The position numbers and the translations under genes are program-made. Below the pieces are notes generated by a model. The model searched no databases. It was not told the DNA's origin and saw nothing but the letters and a program-made list of their open reading frames with translations. From an uncultured Acetatifactor sp. (lineage in GTDB: Bacteria; Bacillota; Clostridia; Lachnospirales; Lachnospiraceae), in assembly GCA_947629645.1 (NCBI GenBank), contig CANREV010000023.1, positions 1-42,466 of the forward strand: a stretch of DNA of 42,466 bases, written 5' to 3'. Positions 6,705 through 15,313 of this stretch are shown piece after piece. Position 1 is the first letter of the stretch. Every line of letters begins with the position of its first letter.

Positions 6705-7574
6705 TTAATTTCCGTAGAAGATCTGCGCAATGGGCGAGTCGGGAGAGAGGATCACGGTCTTGTTGCCGCCCGACATGGATGCTTTCAGCGCGTCCAGGCT
6801 TCTCACGAAAGAATAGAAATCCTGTTTGGATTCATCGTTGTAAGCTTCGGACAGGATGCGCATATATTCCGCTTCCCCTTCCGCTACCAGTATTTCCGCC
6901 TGCTTGTCGGCATCCGACAGCATCACAGTCACCTCCTGGTCGGTAGTATTGCGGATTTTCTGGGCCTCGGATTTTCCCTCTGCGGTGTAGGTGGCAGCGA
7001 TATTGTCTCTCTCGGAAATCATACGCTCGTAGACAGCCGATTTGTTGTCGCTGGGCAGATCCAGCTTTTTGACCTCAAAAGCGAGGATCTGGACGCCGTA
7101 CTGGTCCAGCGAGGATCCGATATTATTTAAGATCGCCTGGGACAACTCTCCATCGCGGCCCGATATGACTTCATCCTGCGTGGTGCTGCTGATCACGTTC
7201 TTGGTAGAATTGTATACAATGGCGTCCAGGCGGCTTTCCGCGTTGGGAATGGAGCAGTTTAAAGTCTGGGCAAACTTTAAAGGATCTGTGATGGACCATA
7301 AGATATAGCTGTCGCAGATCATGGTCTTTTTGTCTCCCGTGATCACATCGGAAGGGGACAGATCGTAGAGCAGGACCTGCTTGGGCAGTTTGTCAACGGT
7401 CTGGACAAAAGGGACTTTCAAGCTGACGCCGGACTGGGCGATCACATGATCGATCTTTCCGAACTGGCGTACCAGGCTGTATTCGTTTTCCTGCGTGACC
7501 ACGATGGCGGAAGCGCCTGTGATAAGCAGGAATAACAATAAGGCGGCCAGCAAAATTCTTTTTAATGTTTTCAT
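6705..7574 (-). CDS. hflC: HflC-like SPFH/band 7 membrane protein
   Basis: This 289-residue protein has an N-terminal membrane anchor (about residues 5-25) and then an SPFH/prohibitin domain (V-V-T-Q-E-N-E-Y-S-L-V-R-Q-F-G-K onward). The C-terminal half has the charged, probably coiled-coil helix common to this family (I-S-E-R-D-N-I-A-A-T-Y-T-A-E-G-K-S-E-A). In other bacteria HflC and HflK form a cage around the FtsH protease and control its access to membrane substrates. The start is set at 7574, where GAGAGGA gives a ribosome binding site; an ATG at 7586 is also in frame. It lies 49 nt downstream of an hflK-like gene in the same operon. No ftsH is in the window. Confidence 0.85.
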   Translation of the reverse strand: MKTLKRILLAALLLFLLITGASAIVVTQENEYSLVRQFGKIDHVIAQSGVSLKVPFVQTVDKLPKQVLLYDLSPSDVITGDKKTMICDSYILWSITDPLKFAQTLNCSIPNAESRLDAIVYNSTKNVISSTTQDEVISGRDGELSQAILNNIGSSLDQYGVQILAFEVKKLDLPSDNKSAVYERMISERDNIAATYTAEGKSEAQKIRNTTDQEVTVMLSDADKQAEILVAEGEAEYMRILSEAYNDESKQDFYSFVRSLDALKASMSGGNKTVILSPDSPIAQIFYGN

Positions 7575-7623
7575 ATTTCCTCTCATTCTGCCGCTTCAGC
7601 GGCTGTTTGTTCAGCGTGTTGTT

Positions 7624-8775
7624 TTAATCTTGAGCGGCGGATGTCTGACCGGAACCGCCATCGGCGCTTTCATCCGTGGTATCTGCGGCGGACGTCCGGC
7701 TCGGGCTGCTGTTTAAACCGCCTGATGCGGATCCTGAGCCTGTATTTGCCGCGCTGTCTGAAGAGCCGTTGCCGGATTCGGAAGTATCATAGCGGCCGGG
7801 GTCGGTGAAGGATTCTAACGGATAAATAGTCTGGGTATTTCCGTTGGGACTCTCGATGATGACTTTCAGGTCGGGCAGAACGGATTCCATGGTCTCGTAG
7901 AACATACGTCTGCGGGTGATGGCGGGATTCTTAATATATTCTTCATACATAGCGTTGAAGCGCGCCACCTGCGCAAGCGCTTCGTTGATGCGTTCGGTCT
8001 TCTGCGCCTCCGCGTCCTTAACGATACGGTCCGCTTCCGCCTGTGCAAGAGGAAGCTGCTCGTTGCGGTATTTATTGGCGTTGTTCAAAGCCGTCTCCTT
8101 GCCCTGCTTTGCGGTTTCCACCGATTTAAAGGCTTCCATGACTTCCTGCGTAGGCGGTTCGGAGTCCTGAATCGTGATGTTTACAAGCTGGATGCCGATA
8201 TCCTGTACGCTGAGACGTTCCAGGATCATTTCCCTGATCGCCGCCTGGATTTCGTTTTTTCCGGTTGTCAGCACATCGTCCACGGGATAGCTGCCGATCA
8301 CGGTGCGGATGCAGCTCTGGCTGATGTTTTTAAGAATCTCCAGCGGATCCTGGGAAGCGTAGAGCATTTTGACGGGATCGCTGTAGCGGTATTCCACATA
8401 GAAATCCACATCGATAAAGTTAAAGTCGGAGGTGATCATCAGGGACTCGTCTTCGTTAGTCTCATTGGTGTCTGAATCGTAGCCGATGGTAAAGCCCTGG
8501 ATGGTAGTATTTACCTTTCTGACCTGCTGGATAAAAGGAATTTTAAAGTGCAGGCCGGGTTCCGTCACCGCCTGCGCCCTCCCCAGCGTGATCAATACCG
8601 CCTGTTCCTGTTCTTTGATTTCGTAAGTAGCGTTCATACCTAAAAAGATAAAAATGATGACGGCGATAATAATGACCGCGATTTTGCCTGTGCCGAATTT
8701 GGGCGGAGCTTTCTGGGCGCCGCCGTCCATTGTCTCAAAGCCGTTTCTCCGGTTGCGAAAAGAGTCACCCTTCAT
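7624..8775 (-). CDS. hflK: HflK-like SPFH/band 7 membrane protein
   Basis: This is a 383-residue protein. A short polar N-terminus rich in Gly and Lys precedes one membrane helix (about residues 31-48), then an SPFH domain (E-Q-A-V-L-I-T-L-G-R-A, P-G-L-H-F-K-I-P-F-I-Q) and a long helical region. After about residue 320 the sequence becomes a low-complexity Ser/Gly/Ala/Thr/Asp tail with no recognisable fold. In known systems HflK pairs with HflC and regulates FtsH. The start has GGAGG nine bases upstream. It is the first gene of the operon, divergent from the deacetylase operon. Most characterised HflKC pairs are in Proteobacteria, so the role here is inferred. Confidence 0.85.
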   Translation of the reverse strand: MKGDSFRNRRNGFETMDGGAQKAPPKFGTGKIAVIIIAVIIFIFLGMNATYEIKEQEQAVLITLGRAQAVTEPGLHFKIPFIQQVRKVNTTIQGFTIGYDSDTNETNEDESLMITSDFNFIDVDFYVEYRYSDPVKMLYASQDPLEILKNISQSCIRTVIGSYPVDDVLTTGKNEIQAAIREMILERLSVQDIGIQLVNITIQDSEPPTQEVMEAFKSVETAKQGKETALNNANKYRNEQLPLAQAEADRIVKDAEAQKTERINEALAQVARFNAMYEEYIKNPAITRRRMFYETMESVLPDLKVIIESPNGNTQTIYPLESFTDPGRYDTSESGNGSSDSAANTGSGSASGGLNSSPSRTSAADTTDESADGGSGQTSAAQD

Positions 8776-8802
8776 TTGCGATTTCCTCCGTTTTTTCTTT
8801 CT

Positions 8803-8830
8803 ATTATATCAGCAGATAAAAAAAAGACAA
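8803..8830 (-). promoter_or_regulatory. Promoter of hflK-hflC
   Basis: On the minus strand TTGTCT (8830-8825), a 16-nt spacer and a perfect TATAAT (8808-8803) precede the hflK-like gene by about 28 nt. Confidence 0.65.
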
Positions 8831-8839
8831 TGGTAACTA

Positions 8840-8868
8840 TTGCACGTTAGTTTTAGGTAATGTATTAT
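8840..8868 (+). promoter_or_regulatory. Promoter of the repeat-ORF / deacetylase / glpK operon
   Basis: TTGCAC at 8840-8845, a 17-nt spacer and TATTAT at 8863-8868. The expected start near 8875 places the whole tandem repeat inside the transcript. It is back to back with the hflK promoter. Confidence 0.6.
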
Positions 8869-8890
8869 TCTTTATAAGAAGATAAAGCGG

Positions 8891-9100
8891 ATGCGGAGAA
8901 CAAAAAGCCCGGAAAGAACAAAAAGTCCGGAAAGAACAAAAAGTCCGGAAAGAACAAAAAGTCCGGAAAGAACAAAAAGCCCGGAAAGAACAAAAAGCCC
9001 GGAAAGAACAAAAAGCCCGGAAAGAACAAAAAGTCCGGAAAGAACAAAAAGCCCCAAAAGCCCCATAAATTTTAAAAAGCAAAAAGGAGAGAAGCAATGA
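8891..9100 (+). CDS. Small basic repeat protein (T-K-S-P-E-R hexapeptide), tentative
   Basis: This 69-codon frame encodes eight copies of the hexapeptide Thr-Lys-Ser-Pro-Glu-Arg and ends in a lysine-rich tail. It is highly basic and probably disordered. The start codon lies about 16 nt after the predicted transcription start but has no good ribosome binding site, only a purine stretch. The stop codon overlaps the next gene's ATG as ATGA, an arrangement used for translational coupling. The single variable base of the DNA repeat (C or T) falls on the third base of a Ser codon, so all copies encode the same peptide. It could instead be untranslated leader. I recognise no homolog. Confidence 0.35.
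   Translation: MRRTKSPERTKSPERTKSPERTKSPERTKSPERTKSPERTKSPERTKSPERTKSPKSPINFKKQKGEKQ
8899..9060 (+). repeat. 18-bp tandem repeat, eight copies plus one degenerate
   Basis: The unit AACAAAAAGYCCGGAAAG is repeated head to tail from 8899 to 9042, followed by a degenerate ninth copy at 9043-9060. Copies 1, 5, 6 and 7 have C at the Y position and copies 2, 3, 4 and 8 have T. There are no spacers. The array ends about 20 nt before the deacetylase ribosome binding site. Confidence 0.95.
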
Positions 9101-9921
9101 AAGTATATGTCTGTTTCCCGCAGGGGAAAGCGAAAGCGTTGACCATGAGTTATGACGATGGCAAAATCCAGGATGAAAGGCTGGTGGGCATCTTTAACAA
9201 ATACGGGATCAAGGGGACCTTTAACCTGAATTACGGATTGATGGAGAGAAAACAGGATCCTCCCCGCATCGCGAGGGACCGGGTCGCCCAACTGTATCAG
9301 GGGCATGAGGTGGCTACCCATACCATGACCCATCCCACCATTGAGAGATGCCCTTTGACGGAAGTGGCGGAGGAGATTTTAGAGGACAGAAAAGGGCTGG
9401 AGATGCTGACCGGCCAGCTGGTGCGGGGGCACGCCTATCCCAATGGTTCCTACAGCGAGGAGATCAAACGGCTGTTCCGGCAGCTGGGCATAGCTTACGC
9501 GAGGGTGGTCCCCTCCGTGGCGGATTTTGAACTGCCGAGGGATCCTATGGAATGGCACCCCACCTGTCATCACAATGATCCCGAGCTGATGCAGAAAGCG
9601 GAATTTTTCGCAAACTTTGCGAAAAAACAGTATCTGAAGCTGATGTATGTGTGGGGGCACAGCTATGAGTTTGACAATAACGACAACTGGGAAGTGATAG
9701 AGAAATTCTGTGAATACATGGGCGGCAGAGATGATATCTGGTATGCCACCAATATTCAGATCATTGACTATATGGAAGCGGCGGGGGCTTTGAAATTTTC
9801 CGCCGATCATCAGAAGGTCTATAATCCCAGTGCCTTAAGTGTGTGGCTGCAGGTGGACGATGGGCGGTATGTGGAAGCGAAAGGCGGCTGCCTGACGGAT
9901 CTTTGTCTCGGTGCCAACTGA
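9097..9921 (+). CDS. Polysaccharide deacetylase family protein (CE4 / NodB fold)
   Basis: This 274-residue protein has the carbohydrate esterase 4 signature near its N-terminus: T-M-S-Y-D-D-G with the Asp pair at residues 20-21, and H-E-V-A-T-H-T-M-T-H-P with likely zinc ligands H75 and H79. A later G-H-A-Y-P-N-G matches the R-x-P motif region. CE4 enzymes remove acetyl groups from chitin oligomers, xylan, peptidoglycan or other N- or O-acetylated glycans. There is no signal peptide or membrane anchor, so it should act in the cytoplasm. AGGAGAG precedes the start. The gene overlaps the repeat ORF upstream and the unknown gene downstream by a few bases, indicating one operon with glpK. Confidence 0.85.
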   Translation: MKVYVCFPQGKAKALTMSYDDGKIQDERLVGIFNKYGIKGTFNLNYGLMERKQDPPRIARDRVAQLYQGHEVATHTMTHPTIERCPLTEVAEEILEDRKGLEMLTGQLVRGHAYPNGSYSEEIKRLFRQLGIAYARVVPSVADFELPRDPMEWHPTCHHNDPELMQKAEFFANFAKKQYLKLMYVWGHSYEFDNNDNWEVIEKFCEYMGGRDDIWYATNIQIIDYMEAAGALKFSADHQKVYNPSALSVWLQVDDGRYVEAKGGCLTDLCLGAN

Positions 9922-10607
9922 TGGGATCCGAGGGGGAAGTCTTTCGCAAGGCTCTGTCCAATATGACGCTGGAAGCGGCCTGCGGAGGCGCCGTCAGACA
10001 TCTGGCCGATGCGGGATATACGGCGGGGCAGATCAGGGAACGGCTGGATTATCCGGCGTCTTTCGGGCAGATACAAAACCTTTTGTACCGACATCTGTGT
10101 GACACATGTGTCATTTTGGAGGAAGCTCCGGACCGGGCACTCCCAGGGGAAAAACCGCAATATGTGCTGGAATACAATTCTTATGGAAAGCCCAGCTACC
10201 GCAGAGCGGGAAACCTTACGGGAAGAGGGCAGGGAGAGGCTGGCGGAGCGGACGATATACCCTGGAAGGAACTGGTCTTTGAGAAAGAATGTTCCGGCGC
10301 AGGCCCCGGACGGGCAGAACTGGACTCTTTTCTGCGCCGCAGGATGGCGGCGGAGGAGGAAAGCGGCGTTTACCTTTCCTGCGATTTCGGCATCCCGCAA
10401 TCCCGGGCGGCGTCAGGGATAGCGCTTTTAAACGACAGACAGCGGGAATATTTAGAGGGCATCCCGTGGCCCTGCCGCAGGGTCTATCACAGGATGGACG
10501 GGCGGATGAGGGAGATTCTGTGCAGCCTTTACGAAAAGGGCGCCTACGAGGGAGTCTGCTATTTCGGAAAACAGAAAGAAAAGATCAGGATAGGAGATCG
10601 CATATGA
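9921..10607 (+). CDS. Uncharacterised protein between deacetylase and glpK
   Basis: I do not recognise this 228-residue protein. It is soluble, with no signal peptide or membrane segment. The N-terminal part is rich in hydrophobic and charged residues and includes Y-R-H-L-C-D-T-C-V, so a paired-cysteine site is possible. The C-terminal part is rich in Arg and Glu. I set the start at 9921, where ATG overlaps the deacetylase stop; a longer frame back to 9843 would overlap the coding end of that gene. The stop overlaps the glpK ATG as ATGA. This tight packing suggests co-translation and a linked role. Confidence 0.6.
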   Translation: MGSEGEVFRKALSNMTLEAACGGAVRHLADAGYTAGQIRERLDYPASFGQIQNLLYRHLCDTCVILEEAPDRALPGEKPQYVLEYNSYGKPSYRRAGNLTGRGQGEAGGADDIPWKELVFEKECSGAGPGRAELDSFLRRRMAAEEESGVYLSCDFGIPQSRAASGIALLNDRQREYLEGIPWPCRRVYHRMDGRMREILCSLYEKGAYEGVCYFGKQKEKIRIGDRI

Positions 10608-12103
10608 AAAATTATATTATGGCGCTGGATCAGGGGACGACCAGTTCCCGCTGTATCCTGTTTGATAAGAAGGGCAATATCTGTTCTATGGCCCAGAAAG
10701 AGTTTACCCAGATCTATCCGAAACCCGGCTGGGTGGAGCACAATCCCATGGAGATCTGGTCGTCCCAGCTTGCGGTGGCAACGGAGGCGATGGCTATGCT
10801 GGGTGTGGGCGCGGAGCAGATTTCCGCCATCGGCATCACCAACCAGCGGGAGACCACCATCCTCTGGGACAGGATAACGGGGGAGCCGGTATATAACGCT
10901 ATTGTATGGCAGTGCCGCCGGACCGCGGATATGATCGATGAATTGAAAAAGGATGGTTTCGACCAGGTCATCCGGGACAAGACCGGCCTGATCCCCGATG
11001 CGTATTTCAGCGCTTCCAAGATCGCGTGGATTTTGAAGAATGTGCCCGATGCGGCAAAGAGAGCTCAAAAGGGAGAGCTTTTGTTCGGCACGGTGGACAC
11101 ATGGCTGATCTGGAACCTGACCAAAGGCGCGGTCCATGTGACGGATTACACCAACGCTTCCCGTACCATGCTGTTTGATATCCGGAAGCTGTGCTGGGAT
11201 CAGGAGATTCTGGACCGTTTCGGCATTCCCGATTCTCTTCTGCCCGGGGTGTGTCCCTCAAGTCAGGTTTACGGGTATACGGATGCCGCCGTCCTGGGAG
11301 GCAGGATCCCGATCGCGGGAGCGGCGGGGGACCAGCAGGCGGCGCTGTTTGGACAGTGTTGTTTTGAGCAGGGCGAGGCGAAAAACACTTACGGAACGGG
11401 CTGTTTTTTGCTGATGAATACGGGAAAAGACGCTATCACCTCCCGCTCGGGACTTCTGACCACTATCGCCGCCGGTACTTCTGAAGAGCCGGAGTATGCG
11501 TTGGAAGGCAGTGTGTTTGTGGCGGGAGCGGGTATTCAGTGGCTCAGGGACAGTATGCGTATGATCCGGACGGCTCCCCAGTCACAGGAGTATGCGCAGG
11601 CCGTGGAAGATACGGCGGGAGTTTATGTGGTGCCGGCCTTTGCGGGGATGGGAGCCCCCTACTGGAATCAGTATGCGCGCGGAACGGTGGTCGGCCTTAC
11701 CAGAGGATGCACCAAGGAACATTTCATACGGGCGGTACTGGAATCCATCGCTTATCAGACGGCGGATGTGCTGAAAGCCATGGAACAGGACAGCGGCCTG
11801 CATTTGAAAAGCCTGAAAGTGGACGGCGGCGCCAGCGCCAATGATTTTCTGATGCAGTTTCAGGCGGATATCGTCAACACACTGGTGCACAGGCCCCGGT
11901 GCATTGAAACCACGGCGCTGGGGGCGGCCTATCTGGCAGGACTGGCTGTGGGATATTGGAAGGACAAAGCAGAGATTTGTGAAAACTGGCAGATTGGCGC
12001 CGTGTTTGAGCCGAAGATGGAAAAAGAGCGGCGCAGCGCCCTTTTAAAAGGTTGGAAAAAGGCTGTGAAGTGCGCCCTTTACTGGGCCGGGGAGGATGAA
12101 TAA
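10604..12103 (+). CDS. glpK: Glycerol kinase
   Basis: This 499-residue protein has the FGGY-kinase layout: the N-terminal phosphate-binding D-Q-G-T-T-S-S-R at residues 9-16, a substrate-loop region containing T-N-Q-R-E-T-T, then [22 protein letters not shown] and a C-terminal V-D-G-G-A-S-A-N-D. It phosphorylates glycerol with ATP to sn-glycerol 3-phosphate in the cytoplasm. Length is normal for GlpK. The start at 10604 has TAGGAG upstream and overlaps the preceding stop; an upstream in-frame extension to 10289 is only the shadow of the previous gene. No glpF, glpD or glpP is nearby, and the link with a deacetylase is unusual. Confidence 0.97.
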   Translation: MKNYIMALDQGTTSSRCILFDKKGNICSMAQKEFTQIYPKPGWVEHNPMEIWSSQLAVATEAMAMLGVGAEQISAIGITNQRETTILWDRITGEPVYNAIVWQCRRTADMIDELKKDGFDQVIRDKTGLIPDAYFSASKIAWILKNVPDAAKRAQKGELLFGTVDTWLIWNLTKGAVHVTDYTNASRTMLFDIRKLCWDQEILDRFGIPDSLLPGVCPSSQVYGYTDAAVLGGRIPIAGAAGDQQAALFGQCCFEQGEAKNTYGTGCFLLMNTGKDAITSRSGLLTTIAAGTSEEPEYALEGSVFVAGAGIQWLRDSMRMIRTAPQSQEYAQAVEDTAGVYVVPAFAGMGAPYWNQYARGTVVGLTRGCTKEHFIRAVLESIAYQTADVLKAMEQDSGLHLKSLKVDGGASANDFLMQFQADIVNTLVHRPRCIETTALGAAYLAGLAVGYWKDKAEICENWQIGAVFEPKMEKERRSALLKGWKKAVKCALYWAGEDE

Positions 12104-12194
12104 AAGGAAAGATCAGGAAAGACGGTCCTGTAAACGGCAGGTTAGCCGGGGGCCGGACTGTCGCCTCTGCGGCGGGTAATCCGCAATAAAGTGG

Positions 12195-12223
12195 TTGTAA
12201 AACGGCGTGAAGAATAGTAAGAT
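12195..12223 (+). promoter_or_regulatory. Promoter of the aminotransferase gene
   Basis: TTGTAA at 12195-12200, a 17-nt spacer and TAAGAT at 12218-12223, about 20 nt before the start codon. Confidence 0.5.
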
Positions 12224-12243
12224 GAAAGTAAAGGAGTATCCAC

Positions 12244-13434
12244 ATGTTAGTGCAAAAATATAAAGATATGTTATCGGGAAAGTCGGTGATCAGGCAGCTT
12301 TCCGAGTTTGCCACCGCAAGGGGACAGGAGATCGGATATGAGAATGTATTTGATTACAGCTTGGGAAATCCTTCCGTGGCGGTTCCCAAGGCCTTTACGG
12401 ATGCCATGATCGAAATGCTTCAGACGGAGGACACCTCTGTGCTTCACGGTTATAGTCCGAGCTTAGGTATCACTTCCGTCAGGGAGGCGGTGGCGGCTTC
12501 CCTGGAGAGACGCTTTGGCCTGCCCTACCGGAAAGAACATATTTTTATGGCGTCCGGCGCGGCGGGGGCGCTGGCGCATGCTTTTCGTCTGGTGACGGAG
12601 CCGGGGGACGAGGTTCTTACTTTCGCTCCTTTTTTCCCCGAGTATCATCCCTATGTGGACCTCAGCGGCGCGGTGCTGAAGGTGGTGCCTCCCGACACGC
12701 GGACGTTTCAGATCAACTTTGACGTGCTGGAGGAGATGCTGACGGAGAAGGTGATGGCGGTGCTGGTAAATACGCCCAACAATCCTTCCGGTGTAGTTTA
12801 TTCCGCAGAGACGCTGAAACGGCTGGCGGATGTTCTGACAGACAGATCCAGACGGTACGGGCATGAGATCTATCTGATCTCTGACGAGCCCTACAGGGAG
12901 ATTGTGTTCGGCGGGACGGAAGCTCCCTGCGTGTCCGCTTTTTATGACAACACGATCATGTGCTATTCTTTTTCCAAATCTTTGTCCCTTCCGGGGGAGA
13001 GGATCGGTTATGTGGCGGTAAATCCCCGCTGTAAGGATGCGGAGACGATGGTCAATATGTGCGGTCAGATCTCCCGAGGCATCGGACACAACTGTCCGCC
13101 TTCCATCATTCAGCTCGCGGTGGCGAAGGTGCTGGACCAGACGGCGGATTTAAGCGTCTATGAGACGAACATGAACCTTTTATATAACGAGTTGACGCGG
13201 CTTGGTTTTGAGTGCGTGAAACCGGGAGGAACCTTTTATATTTTCCCCAGGGCATTGGAGGAGGACTCTGTGGCGTTTTGTCAAAAAGCGTTAAAATATG
13301 ATCTGATCCTTGTGCCGGCCGATACTTTCGGCGCGCCCGGCTATTTCAGGATGGCGTATTGTATTGAAACTAAAAAGGTGGAACGCTCCCTGCCTGCGCT
13401 GAGAAAATTTGTAAAAGAGATTTATGGCAGATAA
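12244..13434 (+). CDS. Pyridoxal phosphate-dependent aminotransferase, class I/II
   Basis: This 396-residue fold-type I aminotransferase has S-G-A-A-G-A-L (cofactor phosphate region), N-T-P-N-N-P-S-G, D-E-P-Y-R-E and S-F-S-K-S-L-S-L-P-G-E-R, in which K245 should form the Schiff base with PLP. It resembles the AspC/AspB group, which moves amino groups between amino acids and 2-oxoglutarate. The exact substrate cannot be decided by eye. AAAGGAG precedes the ATG, and the gene has its own promoter. A patatin-like gene follows 23 nt later, so the two are probably co-transcribed. Confidence 0.9.
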   Translation: MLVQKYKDMLSGKSVIRQLSEFATARGQEIGYENVFDYSLGNPSVAVPKAFTDAMIEMLQTEDTSVLHGYSPSLGITSVREAVAASLERRFGLPYRKEHIFMASGAAGALAHAFRLVTEPGDEVLTFAPFFPEYHPYVDLSGAVLKVVPPDTRTFQINFDVLEEMLTEKVMAVLVNTPNNPSGVVYSAETLKRLADVLTDRSRRYGHEIYLISDEPYREIVFGGTEAPCVSAFYDNTIMCYSFSKSLSLPGERIGYVAVNPRCKDAETMVNMCGQISRGIGHNCPPSIIQLAVAKVLDQTADLSVYETNMNLLYNELTRLGFECVKPGGTFYIFPRALEEDSVAFCQKALKYDLILVPADTFGAPGYFRMAYCIETKKVERSLPALRKFVKEIYGR

Positions 13435-13457
13435 GGCCGGAAAGTGGGAGGAGAAAG

Positions 13458-14306
13458 ATGTATCAGGCGGGACTTGTATTGGAAGGCGGCGGCATGAAGG
13501 GTTTATATACCGCCGGAGTGCTTGATTTTTTCCTGGATAAGGACATTATGTTTTCCAGTGTGTACGGCGTCTCCGCAGGAGCCTGCAATATGTGCAGCTA
13601 CCTGTCAAAGCAGAGAGGCAGGTCATTGGATGTCAATATCGATTATCTGGACAACAGACATTACTGCGGCGCAAGAAGCCTTCTGACTTCCGGCGATCTG
13701 TTTAATGCGGAGATGATTTATCATCTGATACCGGATTATCTGGATCCTTATGACAATGAGACGTTTCAGGCATATGAGGGGAAAGCTTACAGCGTTGTGA
13801 CCAATATCGCTACGGGCAGGCCGGAGTATCTGCGGGTCCGCGACATGAAGACAGAGATCGATAAGATCCGGGCGTCCGCTTCCATGCCGTTAGTATCCAG
13901 AGCTGTGAAGATCGATGGAAAGTATTACCTGGACGGCGCGCTCAGCGATTCGATCCCTCTGCAGAAGTCCATTGTAGACGGCAACAGGAAAAATGTGGTG
14001 GTGATGACGAAGGAAGTTGGGTTTGTGCGGCAGCCGTTCAGACAGGCGGCGCTCTTAAAAGCCCGGTACCCGAGATACCCTAAAGTAGCCGAACTGATGG
14101 CGAAGCGCCATGAGACTTACAATGCCCAGGTGGAATATATTGAGAGACAGAAAGAGACGGGCCAGGCTTTTGTGATCCGGCCCCAGAGCCCGAATCAGGT
14201 AGGCAGGGTGGAAAAGGATGTAGAAAAGCTGAAAGCGCTGTATCAGCAGGGCTATGAGGACGCGGAAAGCTGTTACGGCCGGTTGGTGGAATATCTGGAA
14301 GCGTAA
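13458..14306 (+). CDS. Patatin-like phospholipase (YjjU-type)
   Basis: This 282-residue protein has the patatin features in order: the glycine-rich oxyanion loop L-E-G-G-G-M-K-G (residues 8-15), the nucleophile elbow G-V-S-A-G with Ser39, and the catalytic D-G-A at 159-161. Overall it resembles E. coli YjjU and its relatives, which are putative serine lipases acting on membrane lipids. No signal peptide or membrane segment is seen. GGGAGGAG lies just upstream of the ATG. It sits between an aminotransferase and uppP, with short gaps, suggesting an operon; its substrate is unknown. Confidence 0.88.
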   Translation: MYQAGLVLEGGGMKGLYTAGVLDFFLDKDIMFSSVYGVSAGACNMCSYLSKQRGRSLDVNIDYLDNRHYCGARSLLTSGDLFNAEMIYHLIPDYLDPYDNETFQAYEGKAYSVVTNIATGRPEYLRVRDMKTEIDKIRASASMPLVSRAVKIDGKYYLDGALSDSIPLQKSIVDGNRKNVVVMTKEVGFVRQPFRQAALLKARYPRYPKVAELMAKRHETYNAQVEYIERQKETGQAFVIRPQSPNQVGRVEKDVEKLKALYQQGYEDAESCYGRLVEYLEA

Positions 14307-14328
14307 AGAGACGGGAGAAATCGATATT

Positions 14329-15180
14329 ATGGTTGAAATGATCAAGGCAATTCTTTATGGTATCGTGGAAGGGATCACGGAATGGCTGCCAATCAGCAGT
14401 ACAGGACACTTGATCCTTGTGGAACAGTTGATTCCTTTTCAGGGCGTCAGCGAGGGATTCTTCGATATGTTTGACGTGGTGATCCAGCTGGGAGCCATTC
14501 TGGCGGTAGTGGCGCTGTTCTGGAAGCAGATCTGGCCCTTTGCCCTGACGAAAAAAGAGAGGGGAGGACAGACCGGCGCGGGGGCGTACCTGAAGAAGGA
14601 TATCTGGACGCTGTGGTTTAAGATACTGGTATCCTGTGTGCCCGCGGCTGTCATCGGCGTGTTGTTTGACGATGTGTTCGATGCCCTTTTTTACAATCCT
14701 CTCTGCGTAGCCATCGCTCTGGCGGTGTTCGGCGTTGCGTTTATCGTGATCGAAAATTGGAATAAAAACCGCACACCGAAAGTGACAAGCTTGTCGGAAA
14801 TTACATATACCACCGCGCTGCTGATCGGAATCTTTCAGGTGATCGCCGCGGTGTTCCCCGGAACTTCCCGTTCTGGGGCGACCATCGTGGGAGCGCTGCT
14901 TATCGGCGTGTCCAGGACAGTGGCCGCGGAATATACATTTTTCCTGGCCATTCCCGTAATGTTTGGCGCCAGCCTTTTGAAAGTGGTAAAATTCGGCTTT
15001 GCATTCTCCGGGTTGGAACTGGGACTGCTTTTGACGGGCACAGTGGTTTCCTTTGTAGTATCGCTGGTTGTGCTGCGTTTTTTGATGGGATATATCAAAA
15101 AGCATGATTTCAAAGTGTTCGGGTGGTACCGCATCGTCTTAGGTATCGTGGTATTGCTGTATTTCGGAGTCTTCGCCTGA
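14329..15180 (+). CDS. uppP: Undecaprenyl-diphosphatase
   Basis: This 283-residue integral membrane protein has both UppP/BacA active-site motifs: E-G-I-T-E-W-L-P-I-S-S-T-G-H near residues 14-27 and P-G-T-S-R-S-G-A-T near 178-186. It removes a phosphate from undecaprenyl diphosphate, recycling the lipid carrier for peptidoglycan and surface polysaccharides. Higher levels are known to give bacitracin tolerance. The start is the ATG at 14329 with GGGAGAA upstream; the frame remains open further back but only into the previous gene. It follows the patatin gene by 22 nt. Confidence 0.96.
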   Translation: MVEMIKAILYGIVEGITEWLPISSTGHLILVEQLIPFQGVSEGFFDMFDVVIQLGAILAVVALFWKQIWPFALTKKERGGQTGAGAYLKKDIWTLWFKILVSCVPAAVIGVLFDDVFDALFYNPLCVAIALAVFGVAFIVIENWNKNRTPKVTSLSEITYTTALLIGIFQVIAAVFPGTSRSGATIVGALLIGVSRTVAAEYTFFLAIPVMFGASLLKVVKFGFAFSGLELGLLLTGTVVSFVVSLVVLRFLMGYIKKHDFKVFGWYRIVLGIVVLLYFGVFA

Positions 15181-15313
15181 ATCAGGCAGGATCATATTGC
15201 TTCGGATGGATCTGATGTGCTGCTGCCGCAGACGGCGGGGACATTACCAAAGCGGGGGATCGCTGCGGACGGCCGCAGATTCCGGATACAACCAGAAAAG
15301 GTAGCAAAAACGT

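Noticed and set aside
8899..9060. CRISPR-like array at the 18-bp repeat
   Set aside because: The units are directly adjacent without unique spacers and are too short; no cas genes are present.
8837..9333. Antisense open frames of Phe/Cys/Leu-rich repeats opposite the 18-bp array
   Set aside because: They exist only because the repeat lacks stops in several frames. They have no ribosome binding site and run antisense into the deacetylase gene or across the divergent promoters.
9843..9920. Longer start for the unknown protein upstream of glpK
   Set aside because: It would overlap 79 bases of the deacetylase. The ATG at 9921 gives the usual stop-start overlap.
10289..10603. N-terminal extension of GlpK
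   Set aside because: It is the out-of-frame shadow of the previous gene. GlpK motifs begin right after the ATG at 10604, which has a ribosome binding site.
14254..14328. Longer start for UppP
   Set aside because: It lies within the patatin gene, and the UppP membrane start fits the ATG at 14329.
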